64,000 nt of DNA from Putridiphycobacter sp045107045 (GCA_045107045.1 JBGCFR010000002.1:1-64000), one strand, 5' to 3'. Shown: positions 1-9,800, counted from the first letter of the stretch. Notes: a model not told the origin generated them from the letters alone. Program-made: numbers and translations.

Positions 1-19
1 AGAAATCATTAAATCGATT

Positions 20-841
20 ATGGATAAGAAAAAAGTACTTTTTATTTCTCAAGAAATTCAACCTTTTTTACCATCCTCTACCATTTCAAGTATAGCAAGA
101 AAATTACCTCAGGGAATACAGGAGAGCGGGAAAGAAATCAGAGCTTTTATGCCGAGATTTGGATGTATAAATGAGCGAAGACATCAATTACATGAAGTAA
201 TTAGATTGTCGGGTATGAACTTAATTATAGATGATATTGATCATCCATTAATTATTAAGGTGGCCTCGGTGCCACAAGCAAAAATTCAAGTTTACTTTAT
301 TGATAACGACGACTTTTTTAAGAGAAAAGCGACTGTTACAAATAGTGATGGCGAAGATTTTGAGGACAATGATGAACGCGCAATGTTTTTTAGCCGCGGC
401 GTTTTGGAAACAGTTAAAAAGTTAGGTTGGAAGCCAGATATCATTCATTGCCATGGATGGATGTCTGCATTTGCAGTCCTATATGTTAAAAAACTGTATG
501 CAAACGATCCTCATTTTGCAGATGTAAAAATAGTATATTCAGTTTACGATAAAGATTTTAACAAAAATTTGAATTCTAGACTCACAGAAAAACTTAATTT
601 TGACGGATTCAAACCTGAAGACTACAACAGTATAGGTACTGGTAGTTTTTTAGAATTGAATAAAATGGCCATGTCTCTTGCAGATGGGGTTATTCAAGGT
701 AGCGAAACCATTCATGATGAGTTAAGCAAATTCATGGAATCAGAAATTAGTGTTCCAACTCTTGAGTACTTCCCAGAAGAAAATAGCGTGAAGCCAGTAG
801 ATGAGTTTTACGACCTCTTAGTAGGTGAACTAGTTGAATAA
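20..841 (+). CDS. Glycogen/starch synthase-like protein, N-terminal GT5 half only
   Basis: The 273-residue product matches the N-terminal Rossmann domain of GT5 glycogen/starch synthases. It opens KVLFISQEIQPF and has a DIIHCHGW motif near residue 140, where the family usually has a DVVHxHDW-type motif. Full GT5 enzymes are about 480 residues. Here the C-terminal nucleotide-sugar domain is absent, and the N-terminal KxGGL loop that binds ADP-glucose reads PSSTISS instead, so glycogen synthesis is unlikely. The next gene starts 1 nt after the stop, so the shortness is not a frameshift within the window. The family assignment is from sequence. That the protein is a conserved non-catalytic form is my recollection of Bacteroidota genomes, where short versions sit beside DUF4270 and glmS. 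Confidence 0.75.
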   Translation: MDKKKVLFISQEIQPFLPSSTISSIARKLPQGIQESGKEIRAFMPRFGCINERRHQLHEVIRLSGMNLIIDDIDHPLIIKVASVPQAKIQVYFIDNDDFFKRKATVTNSDGEDFEDNDERAMFFSRGVLETVKKLGWKPDIIHCHGWMSAFAVLYVKKLYANDPHFADVKIVYSVYDKDFNKNLNSRLTEKLNFDGFKPEDYNSIGTGSFLELNKMAMSLADGVIQGSETIHDELSKFMESEISVPTLEYFPEENSVKPVDEFYDLLVGELVE

Positions 842-842
842 C

Positions 843-2168
843 ATGACAAAAAAAAACACTAATAAAACATGGCGGAAAGTTTTCAAACTTTCCGCCACTT
901 TTTTGATTGCCTTTTTTATTTTTTCAAGCTGTAAAAAAGAAATTTCTTCCGTTGGAACAGATATCAACCCAAATGGTTTAAATATTGTCACTCAAGATAC
1001 CTTTACTGTAGTTACCAAAACTGTTATCACGGATAGTTTAACAACTGATGAAACTTCAATTAATTTACTGGGTGGATTCAATGATCCTGAATTGGGTAAA
1101 GTTGATTGTGGAATTGTCACACAATTAAGGTTGTCATCTGAAGGGCCGAATTTTGGTGATCCAAATGATATTAATGTCGATTCTGTGGTTCTTTCGTTCG
1201 TGTATGACGGTAAACTGCATTATGGTGACATTACAGATCTATCATTCGAAATATTACAAATTACTGAACTTTTAGATAAAGAAGAGGACTATTATAGGTA
1301 TACTCCAATATCAACAACAGGAAGCAATTTGATAATTCCAGGTACTGAGTCCCAGAAGGCGAAGCCACAGTCTATTGTTGTTTTGGCTGACGATACATTG
1401 GTACCAATGCTCAGATTTAATTTAAAAACAAGTTTTGGAGAAGACCTGATTAATAATGCCGACCAAATGAGTACCAATGCTAATTTCACCAACTTTTTTA
1501 GAGGGATATATGTTAGAGCAACAAATCTGAATAATTTTGATGAAAATGAAGGAACTGTGCTTTATTTTTCTCTACTGGATGCGTTATCTAATATGGTACT
1601 CTACTATGAAATTGATGGCGAAAAGAAAAAATTTACTTTCAATATTAACAGTAATTGTGCACGCTTTAATAAGCTAGATTTTGATTACTCTGGAACACCT
1701 TTAGCGCAGAGTATAAATTCTGAAGCTGCTGCTCAGGAAAAAATTTATTTCCAAGGTAGTCATATTAGACCCGAATTTCATTTCCCTTTTCTTGATAAGT
1801 TTAAGGATGAACGTAATATTGTTTTAAATAGAGCTGAATTGGTTGTTCCTGTTCAAAATTTTGAGAACAGCCCTTTTGACCCTTCAACAGCATTATTCAT
1901 TGGTAGAATTAGCACCAATTTTTTGATAACACTGACATATGATTATTCAAATGGAAGTACTGTCGATTATGATCCTATTGCTAATGAGTTCCGTTTTAAT
2001 TTAACCCGCGATTTGCAACGGGTAATTTCAGGTGAAATTGAAAATACTGGTTATCGTATTTTTACAACTTCATTTTTTGGATCCACCATTGAACGTATTA
2101 TCTTTAGTGGGCCAAATAGTATTACCAAAGACAAAACAAAACTAGTACTTACCTATACAGAATATTAA
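843..2168 (+). CDS. DUF4270 family outer-surface lipoprotein
   Basis: The start is placed at the ATG at 843, not the in-frame TTG at 834 that overlaps the upstream stop. The product begins with a charged N-terminus, a hydrophobic segment and a lipobox (FSSC, Cys30) followed by KKE, a normal Bacteroidota lipoprotein signal. The rest is a beta-rich, roughly 410-residue domain with alternating DSVVLSF-type strands, as in DUF4270. The molecular function of DUF4270 is unknown. Its position between the GT5-like protein and glmS with 1 and 3 nt gaps indicates one operon. Confidence 0.85.
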   Translation: MTKKNTNKTWRKVFKLSATFLIAFFIFSSCKKEISSVGTDINPNGLNIVTQDTFTVVTKTVITDSLTTDETSINLLGGFNDPELGKVDCGIVTQLRLSSEGPNFGDPNDINVDSVVLSFVYDGKLHYGDITDLSFEILQITELLDKEEDYYRYTPISTTGSNLIIPGTESQKAKPQSIVVLADDTLVPMLRFNLKTSFGEDLINNADQMSTNANFTNFFRGIYVRATNLNNFDENEGTVLYFSLLDALSNMVLYYEIDGEKKKFTFNINSNCARFNKLDFDYSGTPLAQSINSEAAAQEKIYFQGSHIRPEFHFPFLDKFKDERNIVLNRAELVVPVQNFENSPFDPSTALFIGRISTNFLITLTYDYSNGSTVDYDPIANEFRFNLTRDLQRVISGEIENTGYRIFTTSFFGSTIERIIFSGPNSITKDKTKLVLTYTEY

Positions 2169-2171
2169 CTT

Positions 2172-4016
2172 ATGTGTGGAATTGTAGGATATATTGGGAA
2201 TCAAAAAGCCTATCCCGTATTAATTAAAGGTCTATCCAGATTAGAATATAGAGGTTATGATAGTGCAGGAATAGCATTGATGACTGAGGAAAATGATTTA
2301 AATATTTACAAAAGGAAAGGCAAAGTACAAGACCTTGTAGATTTTATTGGTAGTGAAACTACCAAAGGTCATTTAGGTATAGGACATACACGTTGGGCAA
2401 CTCATGGTGAACCAAATGATATCAATGCACACCCGCACTTTAGTTCTGATGGAAACATTGCTTTAGTTCACAACGGGATAATTGAAAATTACGCTATTCT
2501 AAAAGAAGAACTAATAAAGCGCGGGCACTCGTTTAAAAGTGAAACTGATACTGAAGTATTGGTAAGATTGATTGAAGAGATTTATACAAAAGCGGACACG
2601 AGTTTAGAGGAAGCCGTTCGTTTAGCCTTAAACGAGGTTGTTGGTGCTTATGCCATTGTAGTCATTTCAAAAGATAATCCAGATAAATTAATTGCGGCTA
2701 AAAAAAGTAGCCCATTAGTCATTGGTTTAGGTGAAAACGAATATTATATTGCATCAGACGCGACACCAATTGTAGAGTATACTAAAAATGTAGTGTATTT
2801 AGAAGATGAGCAAATTGCAATTATCAATAAAGACCATGGCTTTAGAATTATTAGTATTGCCAATAAGGAAATAAATCCCTACGTTCAAGAGTTAGAATTA
2901 CAATTGGAAGCACTTGAAAAAGGCGGTTATGAGCATTTTATGCTTAAAGAAATCTATGAGCAGCCTAGAGCCATTCATGATAGTTTTAGGGGACGAATTA
3001 ATGCCAAAGAAGGTTGGGTGTCTTTAGGTGGTGTTAAGCCATATATTAAAGAGATTGCCAATGCAGATAGAATCATAATCATAGCGTGCGGTACATCATG
3101 GCATGCCGCTCTAGTTGCTGAATATTATTTTGAAGATCTTGCAAGAATTCCAGTTGAAGTGGAATATGCTAGTGAATTTAGATACAGAAATCCTGTTATT
3201 AAAAAAGGTGATGTGGTCATTGCCATTTCGCAATCGGGAGAAACTGCAGATACATTAGCTGCACTAAAAATGTCGAAAGAAAAAGGAGCGTTTTTGTTTG
3301 GTGTTGTTAATGTGGTTGGGTCTACAATTTCACGAATTACAGATACAGGGTCTTACACTCATGCTGGGCCAGAAATTGGAGTAGCATCAACAAAAGCTTT
3401 CACAACTCAAGTAACACTATTAGCCATGATGGCTATGATGCTTGGTAAGGAACGAAATACAATTCCAGCTAAACGTTTCAAAAAATTGTTATCTGACATG
3501 GAGGCATTGCCGGATAAAATTGAAACTTTATTGGAAAGTAACAGCGAAATTGAAAAAATTGCAGCGAAATATAAAGATGCATCAAATGCCTTGTATTTAG
3601 GAAGGGGAACTGCTTTTCCAATTGCTTTAGAAGGCGCCCTAAAATTGAAGGAGATTTCATATATCCATGCTGAAGGATATCCAGCGGCGGAAATGAAACA
3701 CGGGCCAATTGCATTGATTGATGAAAACATGCCAGTTTTTGTCATTGCAACAGAAGGTGAAAATTACGAAAAAGTAGTTAGTAATATTCAAGAGGTAAAA
3801 GCTAGAAAAGGAAAAATTATTGCAATAGTTACCCGGGGTGATAAACAAGTAAAAGCCATAGCAGATCATACCATTGCAATTCCATCTATAGATGAGGTTT
3901 TAGTGCCAATTTTAGCCACTATTCCTTTGCAGTTAATCTCTTATCATATAGCAGTAATGCTTGGTAGAAATGTAGATCAACCGAGGAATCTAGCGAAGTC
4001 AGTGACAGTAGAATAG
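2172..4016 (+). CDS. glmS: Glutamine--fructose-6-phosphate aminotransferase (isomerizing)
   Basis: GlmS converts fructose-6-phosphate and glutamine to glucosamine-6-phosphate, the first step to UDP-GlcNAc for peptidoglycan and lipid A. The product starts MCGIVGYIG, so Cys2 is the N-terminal nucleophile of the class II amidotransferase domain, with GHTRWATHG further in. Two SIS sugar-isomerase domains follow (IIACGTSWHAALV and AISQSGETADT near residues 302-358; LGRGTAFPIALEGALKLKEISY later). The 614-residue length is normal. It lies 3 nt after the DUF4270 gene, so it is probably co-transcribed. No glmS ribozyme was looked for in detail or would fit in the 3-nt gap. A strong hairpin lies 40 nt past the stop. 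Confidence 0.97.
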   Translation: MCGIVGYIGNQKAYPVLIKGLSRLEYRGYDSAGIALMTEENDLNIYKRKGKVQDLVDFIGSETTKGHLGIGHTRWATHGEPNDINAHPHFSSDGNIALVHNGIIENYAILKEELIKRGHSFKSETDTEVLVRLIEEIYTKADTSLEEAVRLALNEVVGAYAIVVISKDNPDKLIAAKKSSPLVIGLGENEYYIASDATPIVEYTKNVVYLEDEQIAIINKDHGFRIISIANKEINPYVQELELQLEALEKGGYEHFMLKEIYEQPRAIHDSFRGRINAKEGWVSLGGVKPYIKEIANADRIIIIACGTSWHAALVAEYYFEDLARIPVEVEYASEFRYRNPVIKKGDVVIAISQSGETADTLAALKMSKEKGAFLFGVVNVVGSTISRITDTGSYTHAGPEIGVASTKAFTTQVTLLAMMAMMLGKERNTIPAKRFKKLLSDMEALPDKIETLLESNSEIEKIAAKYKDASNALYLGRGTAFPIALEGALKLKEISYIHAEGYPAAEMKHGPIALIDENMPVFVIATEGENYEKVVSNIQEVKARKGKIIAIVTRGDKQVKAIADHTIAIPSIDEVLVPILATIPLQLISYHIAVMLGRNVDQPRNLAKSVTVE

Positions 4017-4036
4017 CTAGATTATTTTTAGACGTA

Positions 4037-4231
4037 TTAATCAATTTCAACCTCAATACCATCAGACCTAGAGATCTGGTTTGATGGTATATTATTTACC
4101 AAGTAATAAATCATCCCACTGAGAACGCTAACGATCACAATTTTTCTGATAAGTCCCCAAGGCACTTCTCTTCTGAATCGTTGATGTTGCTTTAGATTAA
4201 TTTTTGGTCTATCGTTTTGGTCAATCTTCAT
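4037..4231 (-). CDS. Small single-pass membrane protein of unknown function
   Basis: The 64-residue product has a charged N-terminus rich in Lys/Arg/Gln, one hydrophobic segment at about residues 29-47 (GLIRKIVIVSVLSGMIYYLV) and a short acidic tail. I do not recognise a family. It overlaps the upstream XRE regulator gene by 11 nt in the same direction, which argues that it is translated as the third gene of that operon rather than being a chance open frame. Function unknown; it may be a small partner of the first gene's membrane protein. Confidence 0.6.
   Translation of the reverse strand: MKIDQNDRPKINLKQHQRFRREVPWGLIRKIVIVSVLSGMIYYLVNNIPSNQISRSDGIEVEID
4056..4090 (+). repeat. 13-bp inverted repeat downstream of glmS
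   Basis: ATACCATCAGACC at 4056-4068 pairs with GGTTTGATGGTAT at 4078-4090, with one G-U pair and a 9-nt loop when read as + strand RNA. It lies 40 nt past the glmS stop and inside the 3' end of the small reverse gene. There is no U-run after it, so it is not a classical terminator. On the other strand the G-U becomes a C-A mismatch, so the fold suits the glmS transcript better. Confidence 0.7.
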
Positions 4232-4421
4232 CTTCTAACTCAAATAAATCATTAACTGATTTGCTAAATACATTCGCCAATTTTAAAGACAGGACTGTGG
4301 ATGGCACATAACGGTTTTTTTCAATTGAATTAATCGTTTGACGCGAAACTCCAATTCTTAACGCTAAATCCTCTTGCGTTAAATCCAAAATGGCCCTTTC
4401 TATTTTAATACGATTCTTCAT
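4221..4421 (-). CDS. XRE-family helix-turn-helix transcriptional regulator
   Basis: The 66-residue product is almost wholly one HTH_3 domain: IERAILDLTQEDLALRIG is followed by the recognition helix VSRQTINSIEKNRYVPS, ending with an acidic tail. This matches compact regulators (YgzD/YozG type) that are paired with integral membrane proteins. Its ATG overlaps the TGA of the upstream membrane-protein gene as ATGA, and the downstream small gene overlaps its 3' end, so the three form a translationally coupled operon. The dyads at 4868-4900 are its probable autoregulatory sites. Confidence 0.88.
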   Translation of the reverse strand: MKNRIKIERAILDLTQEDLALRIGVSRQTINSIEKNRYVPSTVLSLKLANVFSKSVNDLFELEDED

Positions 4422-4852
4422 GCACTGACCCGTTTTAATATTATAAAACTAAAAATTTGCATGGTTAATAGCTGCCATAAAATTACAAAATCTCCAACAG
4501 GTCCAACTTCTGTTTGTCTATTCATGACTATATGAACTAAATAATCAATAATTGGTAACAAAAGAGCCATAGCAACCCCGATTAAAAAGGCCACCATAAA
4601 CGACTTCATTCTCAAATTCGCAATTCTTTCATCTTCAATTTTTTCTTTGGAAAATGAAATAAGCAGTAGTCCGACTAAAATGCCATGTTTTAAAATTGTT
4701 CTAAATAGCTCACTATCTATCAATGCCTTATTTACTATAAGCATCACAAATCCTGCAATCACAAATATTAATCCCACTTTTTTAAAGTAATTTGGCAATT
4801 GAATTCTGCTTAATTTTTCTAATTTACTTTCACTACATTCAGCACTTCTCAT
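4418..4852 (-). CDS. Four-helix integral membrane protein paired with an XRE regulator
   Basis: The 144-residue product has about four hydrophobic segments (near residues 25-45, 54-66, 88-108 and 122-140) separated by a short charged loop, KEKIEDERIANLRMKS, around residues 69-85. Membrane proteins with an EKxxDERxxxxR-type loop and a downstream YozG-like HTH are a known pairing in Firmicutes and Bacteroidota. Their role is unclear. This is the first gene of the operon, with a TATATTTG -7 element 26 nt upstream. Confidence 0.65.
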   Translation of the reverse strand: MRSAECSESKLEKLSRIQLPNYFKKVGLIFVIAGFVMLIVNKALIDSELFRTILKHGILVGLLLISFSKEKIEDERIANLRMKSFMVAFLIGVAMALLLPIIDYLVHIVMNRQTEVGPVGDFVILWQLLTMQIFSFIILKRVSA

Positions 4853-4867
4853 AACTACAAGTTTATT

Positions 4868-4900
4868 TTACATAATGTCAAATATACTTTACATTTGTCA
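4868..4900 (-). promoter_or_regulatory. Promoter with two flanking dyads for the XRE operon
   Basis: On the minus strand a -7 element TATATTTG (4886-4879) has a TTG at 4909-4907, a 20-nt spacing that fits the Bacteroidota -33/-7 promoter. It is bracketed by two similar imperfect palindromes, TTACATAATGTCA (4868-4880) and TTACATTTGTCA (4889-4900), 21 bp apart start to start. Binding there would cover the promoter, as expected of autorepression by the 66-residue XRE protein. The operator role is inference. Confidence 0.6.
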
Positions 4901-5005
4901 GTATTCCAAAATAATTCTTGTTTAGTAAAAAAATTAAGCCAATTCACAAAAAATAAACTGTGCATAACTTTAGCACAATAATTGCTTTATAATTCATAGC
5001 TCACC

Positions 5006-5013
5006 TATTTTTG
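5006..5013 (+). promoter_or_regulatory. -7 promoter element (TATTTTTG) of the OmpA-fusion gene
   Basis: TATTTTTG matches TAnnTTTG, with TTG at 4982-4984 giving a 21-nt spacer. Only 4 nt separate the element from the ATG, so the transcript should be leaderless or nearly so. Confidence 0.65.
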
Positions 5014-5017
5014 CATC

Positions 5018-6691
5018 ATGATGAAGCCTTTTGGTATTATACTCTTAATTCTTTTACTTTTTTCTGTAAACATTTACGGGCAAAGTGAAGCTCCTGGCGA
5101 CTCCGTTAATGGCCCTGCTGCTGAAAGTCGTTTTGTTTTCGATTATAACTACTACAAACTCCGTTATACTGAAACCGATTTAATGTATAAGATAACAGAT
5201 AATAAAGGTAATGGATTTGATAGTTTATATGGCACACGCAATATGCGACCCATTTTACATGGTGTGGCCTATAGAGGAGGAGCAAATAATTACTACCATT
5301 TAACTGACAAACGAAATAACCATAATCCACTACCAAATGATGGCATGAAAAACTTATGCAAAGAAGGTTTCTCTGCTAGTATTTATTTATATCGTGAAAA
5401 TTTTGAAACAGCTCCTTTGGGTGATACTTGTTCATGTATTGATAACGACACAAATGCCTTAAAATACTATCAAAAAGATTATTTTGACGACCAGCATGTA
5501 CATGATATGGTTGAGTTAGTATACCATTCAGCTGTAGATAATACTGTTGGTCCTATTTACCTGCATTGCTGGAATGGATGGCATGCATCAGGTTTTATTT
5601 CGGCCGTAATTTTAAAGCAGTTTTGCGGTTTTTCAAATTTTGAAGCAGTCAACTATTGGGATTTAGGAACAGATGGAGCCAACACAAGTCCAAGGTATCA
5701 ATCTCAGCGTGAACGTATCAAAAAATTTGAACCCTATCCAGAGTTTGCAATACCCGATACTTTGAAAGCCTGCTTATGTCCACCAATGCCAGATAATATT
5801 GACAGCTCTGCCTTGCATATTGAAATTGAGCATTTAGTGATAGTTCCAGAAGCCATTCCTGTTGGATATCAAGTAGTTCTTTATAACGTAAAATTTGGTG
5901 CTGGTAAGACCAGTTTTTCTAATATCTCAACTAATATCGATATTCGAAACTTAAAACTTGCCTTAGACACAGATCCAAATTTAAAAATAGAGGTAGGTGG
6001 CTATACTGATAATTCAGGTAATACAAATAGTAATATTGCAATTTCAAAAAAACGTGCAGAATTCGTTTATAATTACCTTATAAAAAGTGGTTATGATGAT
6101 AGCAGATTAAGCTACAAAGGTTATGGACCTAAAAATCCGATTTACAGTAATCGATATAAGTCTACTCGGGAAGGGAACAGAAGAATTGAAATCAAAATCC
6201 TATCAAAAACCCAGCATAGTAGTTCTAAACTAGTTGATGAAACCCCAAGGGTTGAGGTCATTAATGAAACACCTGAAACTGCTTATCTGAGCTACTTTTT
6301 GAGCCAACAAAAACTTCCAAAAGCAGAACAAGTACTTAAGCAATCAAATTTTATTATTGATAGTTTACAATTTGCATCAGGAAGCGCGGAACTGCCTGTT
6401 GCGGGAGTAGCCATAAATTATATAACTGATTTGTTATTGGTTTTAAAGGCGAACCCACAATTGAAAATTCATGTTCATGGTTATACTGATGCCAGCGGTA
6501 TAGCTGAAAAAAATGATACATTATCTGAAAACCGTGCTAAAGCTGTGTATGATTTCATGACTCAGCAAAATTTGGAGTCTAACAGAGTTTTCTATTCTGG
6601 TCATGGCTCCGATTCGCCCATTGCGCCAAATGCTTATAAATGGGGTCGAGATTTAAATCGCCGTATTGAGATTGAATTGGTGAGTGATTGA
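5018..6691 (+). CDS. Secreted phosphatase-like domain fused to two OmpA domains
   Basis: A signal peptide (hydrophobic to about residue 20, then YGQS) precedes a roughly 230-residue domain resembling cysteine phosphatases of the dual-specificity type: VAYRGGANNYYHL, then YLHCWNGWHASG at about residues 182-193. Cys184 and the loop glycine are kept, but the arginine of the CX5R signature is Ala190. Two OmpA-like peptidoglycan-binding domains follow (about 287-395 and 448-557), each with GYTDxSG and the NRRIEIxx end motif. The N-terminal part may therefore be a pseudophosphatase held on the cell wall. The order phosphatase-OmpA-OmpA is unusual. The upstream neighbour is divergent, and the promoter is its own. 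Confidence 0.75.
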   Translation: MMKPFGIILLILLLFSVNIYGQSEAPGDSVNGPAAESRFVFDYNYYKLRYTETDLMYKITDNKGNGFDSLYGTRNMRPILHGVAYRGGANNYYHLTDKRNNHNPLPNDGMKNLCKEGFSASIYLYRENFETAPLGDTCSCIDNDTNALKYYQKDYFDDQHVHDMVELVYHSAVDNTVGPIYLHCWNGWHASGFISAVILKQFCGFSNFEAVNYWDLGTDGANTSPRYQSQRERIKKFEPYPEFAIPDTLKACLCPPMPDNIDSSALHIEIEHLVIVPEAIPVGYQVVLYNVKFGAGKTSFSNISTNIDIRNLKLALDTDPNLKIEVGGYTDNSGNTNSNIAISKKRAEFVYNYLIKSGYDDSRLSYKGYGPKNPIYSNRYKSTREGNRRIEIKILSKTQHSSSKLVDETPRVEVINETPETAYLSYFLSQQKLPKAEQVLKQSNFIIDSLQFASGSAELPVAGVAINYITDLLLVLKANPQLKIHVHGYTDASGIAEKNDTLSENRAKAVYDFMTQQNLESNRVFYSGHGSDSPIAPNAYKWGRDLNRRIEIELVSD

Positions 6692-6848
6692 GTGCTACCC
6701 TGAAGCTACGCAGGTTTTCTAGATAATAGTTATGGGTTCTACAGCAGTCACTTTCTGTCACTTCAAGTGATTCGAAAATGCGATAGCTTTTTTGAATATT
6801 AACGGGAAGTATTTAAACTTAAGCCGACCTTTATTATATGATTAGCAT

Positions 6849-6856
6849 TATCTTTG
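6849..6856 (+). promoter_or_regulatory. -7 promoter element (TATCTTTG) of mfd
   Basis: TATCTTTG matches TAnnTTTG and ends 4 nt before the mfd ATG. No clear TTG -33 element was found at the expected distance. The transcript would start at or just before the start codon. Confidence 0.6.
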
Positions 6857-6860
6857 CCGC

Positions 6861-9800
6861 ATGAACACCAGTGAATTCAAAAAACAAGTTGCTGAATCAT
6901 CACAAATATCTGACTTACTTCAACTCAAAGCAACTGAAAACGCAAAAATATCCTTAAAAGGTATTTATGGTGCATACACCTCCATTTTTATGGAAGGTGC
7001 CATCGATCAAATTAGTGGTCATCATTTAATTGTACTTTCTAATCAAGAAGAGGCCGCCTATTTTTTAAATGATTTACAAAGCCTCAGCAAACAGGCTGCC
7101 AACATCCTATTTTTTCCGCATTCCTATAAAAAACCATATCAAGAAGAAGCAATAGATAATGCCAATGTGGTTGCAAGGGCTGAAGTATTGGAATTCATTA
7201 ACCGAGACAAAAGTGCGATAATAGTTTCTTATCCTGAGGCTTTAGTCGAAAAAGTGATCACCAAAAAACAGTTTGCTAAAACCATTTTAGAAATTAAAAA
7301 AGGTGAAAGTTACTCTATTTCTTTCATCAATGAATTACTCATTCAATACCATTTCGAAAAAGTTGATTTTGTATATGAACCAGGTCAATTTGCTGTGAGA
7401 GGTGGAATCATTGACGTATTTTCTTACTCTAATGACCAGCCATATAGAGTTGAATTTTTTGGAGATGAAGTCGATACTATTCGAGTGTTTGACCCCACAA
7501 ACCAATTATCGACTGGAAATCACACCCGTTTAACTGTAGTGCCAAACGTTCAAAATTTTATTACTGAAACCAAACGGGCTACAATTTTGGAATTCATGGG
7601 CCCAAACACCCAACTGTGGATTAACGATTATTTATATACTAAAGGAATTTTGGAAAAAGAATATGATAAGGCTCTTGAAGTCTATCACAGCCTTCCAGAA
7701 TCACCTGTTAAAGCAGCTCCACCAATAGATCTTTTCTTCGATAAATCAATATTTGACCAGCAGTGTAAAGCTTTGTCATTAATTGAATTTGGGAGTCAGG
7801 AAGCATTCCATGAGCATAGTATTCAATTTAACATTAAAGCCCAACCCAGTTTTAATAAAAATTTCGATTTGCTGATTGAAAATTTAAATGACTTAAAATC
7901 GAAAGGTTATAAAACTATTATTGTTTCTAACCAGCCGAAACAAATCGAAAGAATTTATTCCATTTTTGAAGATTTGCAGGCCAACGTAGAGTTTACAACA
8001 CTCAATTTAACTTTACATGAAGGGTTTGTTAATCATGATTTAAAATTAGTTGTATATACTGATCATCAAATATTTGAACGCTATCACCGCTTTAAATTAA
8101 AAGATGGATTTAGAAAAAATCAACAGGCACTTACTTTAAAGGAAATTTACAACCTGAACCGAGGCGATTTTGTAGCACATATTGACCATGGAATTGGACA
8201 ATTTTCTGGTCTAGAACTTATAGATGTTAACGGAAAGCCTCAAGAAGCCATTCGTTTAATTTATAAGGACAATGATGTGTTGTATGTTTCAATTCATTCA
8301 TTACACCGAATTTCGAAATATACTGGCAAAGACGGAACCCAACCAAAAATGAATAAAATTGGGTCACCACAATGGGATAAGGTTAAAAAGAAAACGAAAG
8401 CACGTGTTAAAGAAATTGCCTTTAACCTAATTCAATTATACGCTCAACGTAAAGCGGAAAAAGGCTTTGCTTTTGCCCCTGATAACTACTTACAAAATGA
8501 ACTGGAGGCTAGCTTTATTTACGAGGATACTCCTGACCAGTTAAAGGCAACAGTTGATGTAAAGGCTGATATGGAGTCGGAAACACCAATGGATAGATTA
8601 GTGTGTGGTGACGTCGGTTTTGGGAAAACTGAAATCGCTATTCGAGCTGCCTTTAAGGCTGTGTGTGACAATAAACAAGTTGCTATTCTGGTTCCAACTA
8701 CTATTTTGGCACTCCAACATTTTAAAACATTTTCTGATCGATTAAAAGAATTTCCTTGCCGAGTTGACTATATTAATAGATTTAGATCTTCTAAGCAAGT
8801 TGCCGAATCCTTGCAAAAATTAGAATCAGGTGAAACTGATATCATAATTGGCACTCATAAATTAGTCAGTAAGAATGTAAAATATAAAGACCTTGGCTTA
8901 ATCATTATTGACGAAGAACAAAAGTTTGGAGTTGGCGTGAAGGACAAACTTAAAACTTTAAAAACTACGGTTGATACGCTGACATTAACAGCTACCCCTA
9001 TCCCAAGAACATTACAATTTTCATTGATGGGAGCTAGAGATTTATCAATAATAAATACTCCTCCACCAAACCGACAGCCTGTCGACACACAATTAATAGG
9101 GTTAAATGAAACCCTGATTCGTGATGCAATTGCTTATGAAACTAGTCGAGGTGGCCAAGTTTTTTTTGTACACAATCGTGTTCAAAATATTCATGAAGTA
9201 GCCGGAATGATTCAACGGTTATGTCCTGGAATTAGAGTGGCTGTTGGACATGGACAAATGGACGGCAAAAAGTTAGAAAATATCATGATGGATTTTATTA
9301 ATCACGATTATGACGTCCTTGTAGCTACTACTATTATTGAGTCAGGAATTGATGTGTCAAATGCCAATACAATTATGATTAACCAAGCTCAAAATTTCGG
9401 GTTAAGTGACTTACACCAAATGCGAGGGCGAGTTGGCCGATCTAATAAAAAAGCGTTTTGTTACTTGATTTCTCCACCAACTCATACTCTTCCTAGTGAT
9501 TCAAGAAAACGCTTAGAAGCACTAGTTCATTTTTCAGATTTAGGGTCTGGTTTTAATATTTCAATGCGAGATCTAGATATTCGAGGTGCAGGAAATTTGC
9601 TAGGAGGTGAACAAAGCGGGTTTATATCTGACATTGGTTTTGAAATGTATCAAAAAATACTTAACGAAGCTGTTCAAGAATTACGGGAAGAGGAGTTTAA
9701 GAACTTATATGAAGAAGACCCTAATATGGAGGATCGCGAATTTGTATCAGATTGTATACTAGAAACCGATTTAGAATTACTAATTCCTGATGACTATGTC

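Noticed and set aside
20..841. Frameshifted glycogen synthase gene
   Set aside because: The missing C-terminal half is not present in any frame downstream, where the DUF4270 lipoprotein begins at once.
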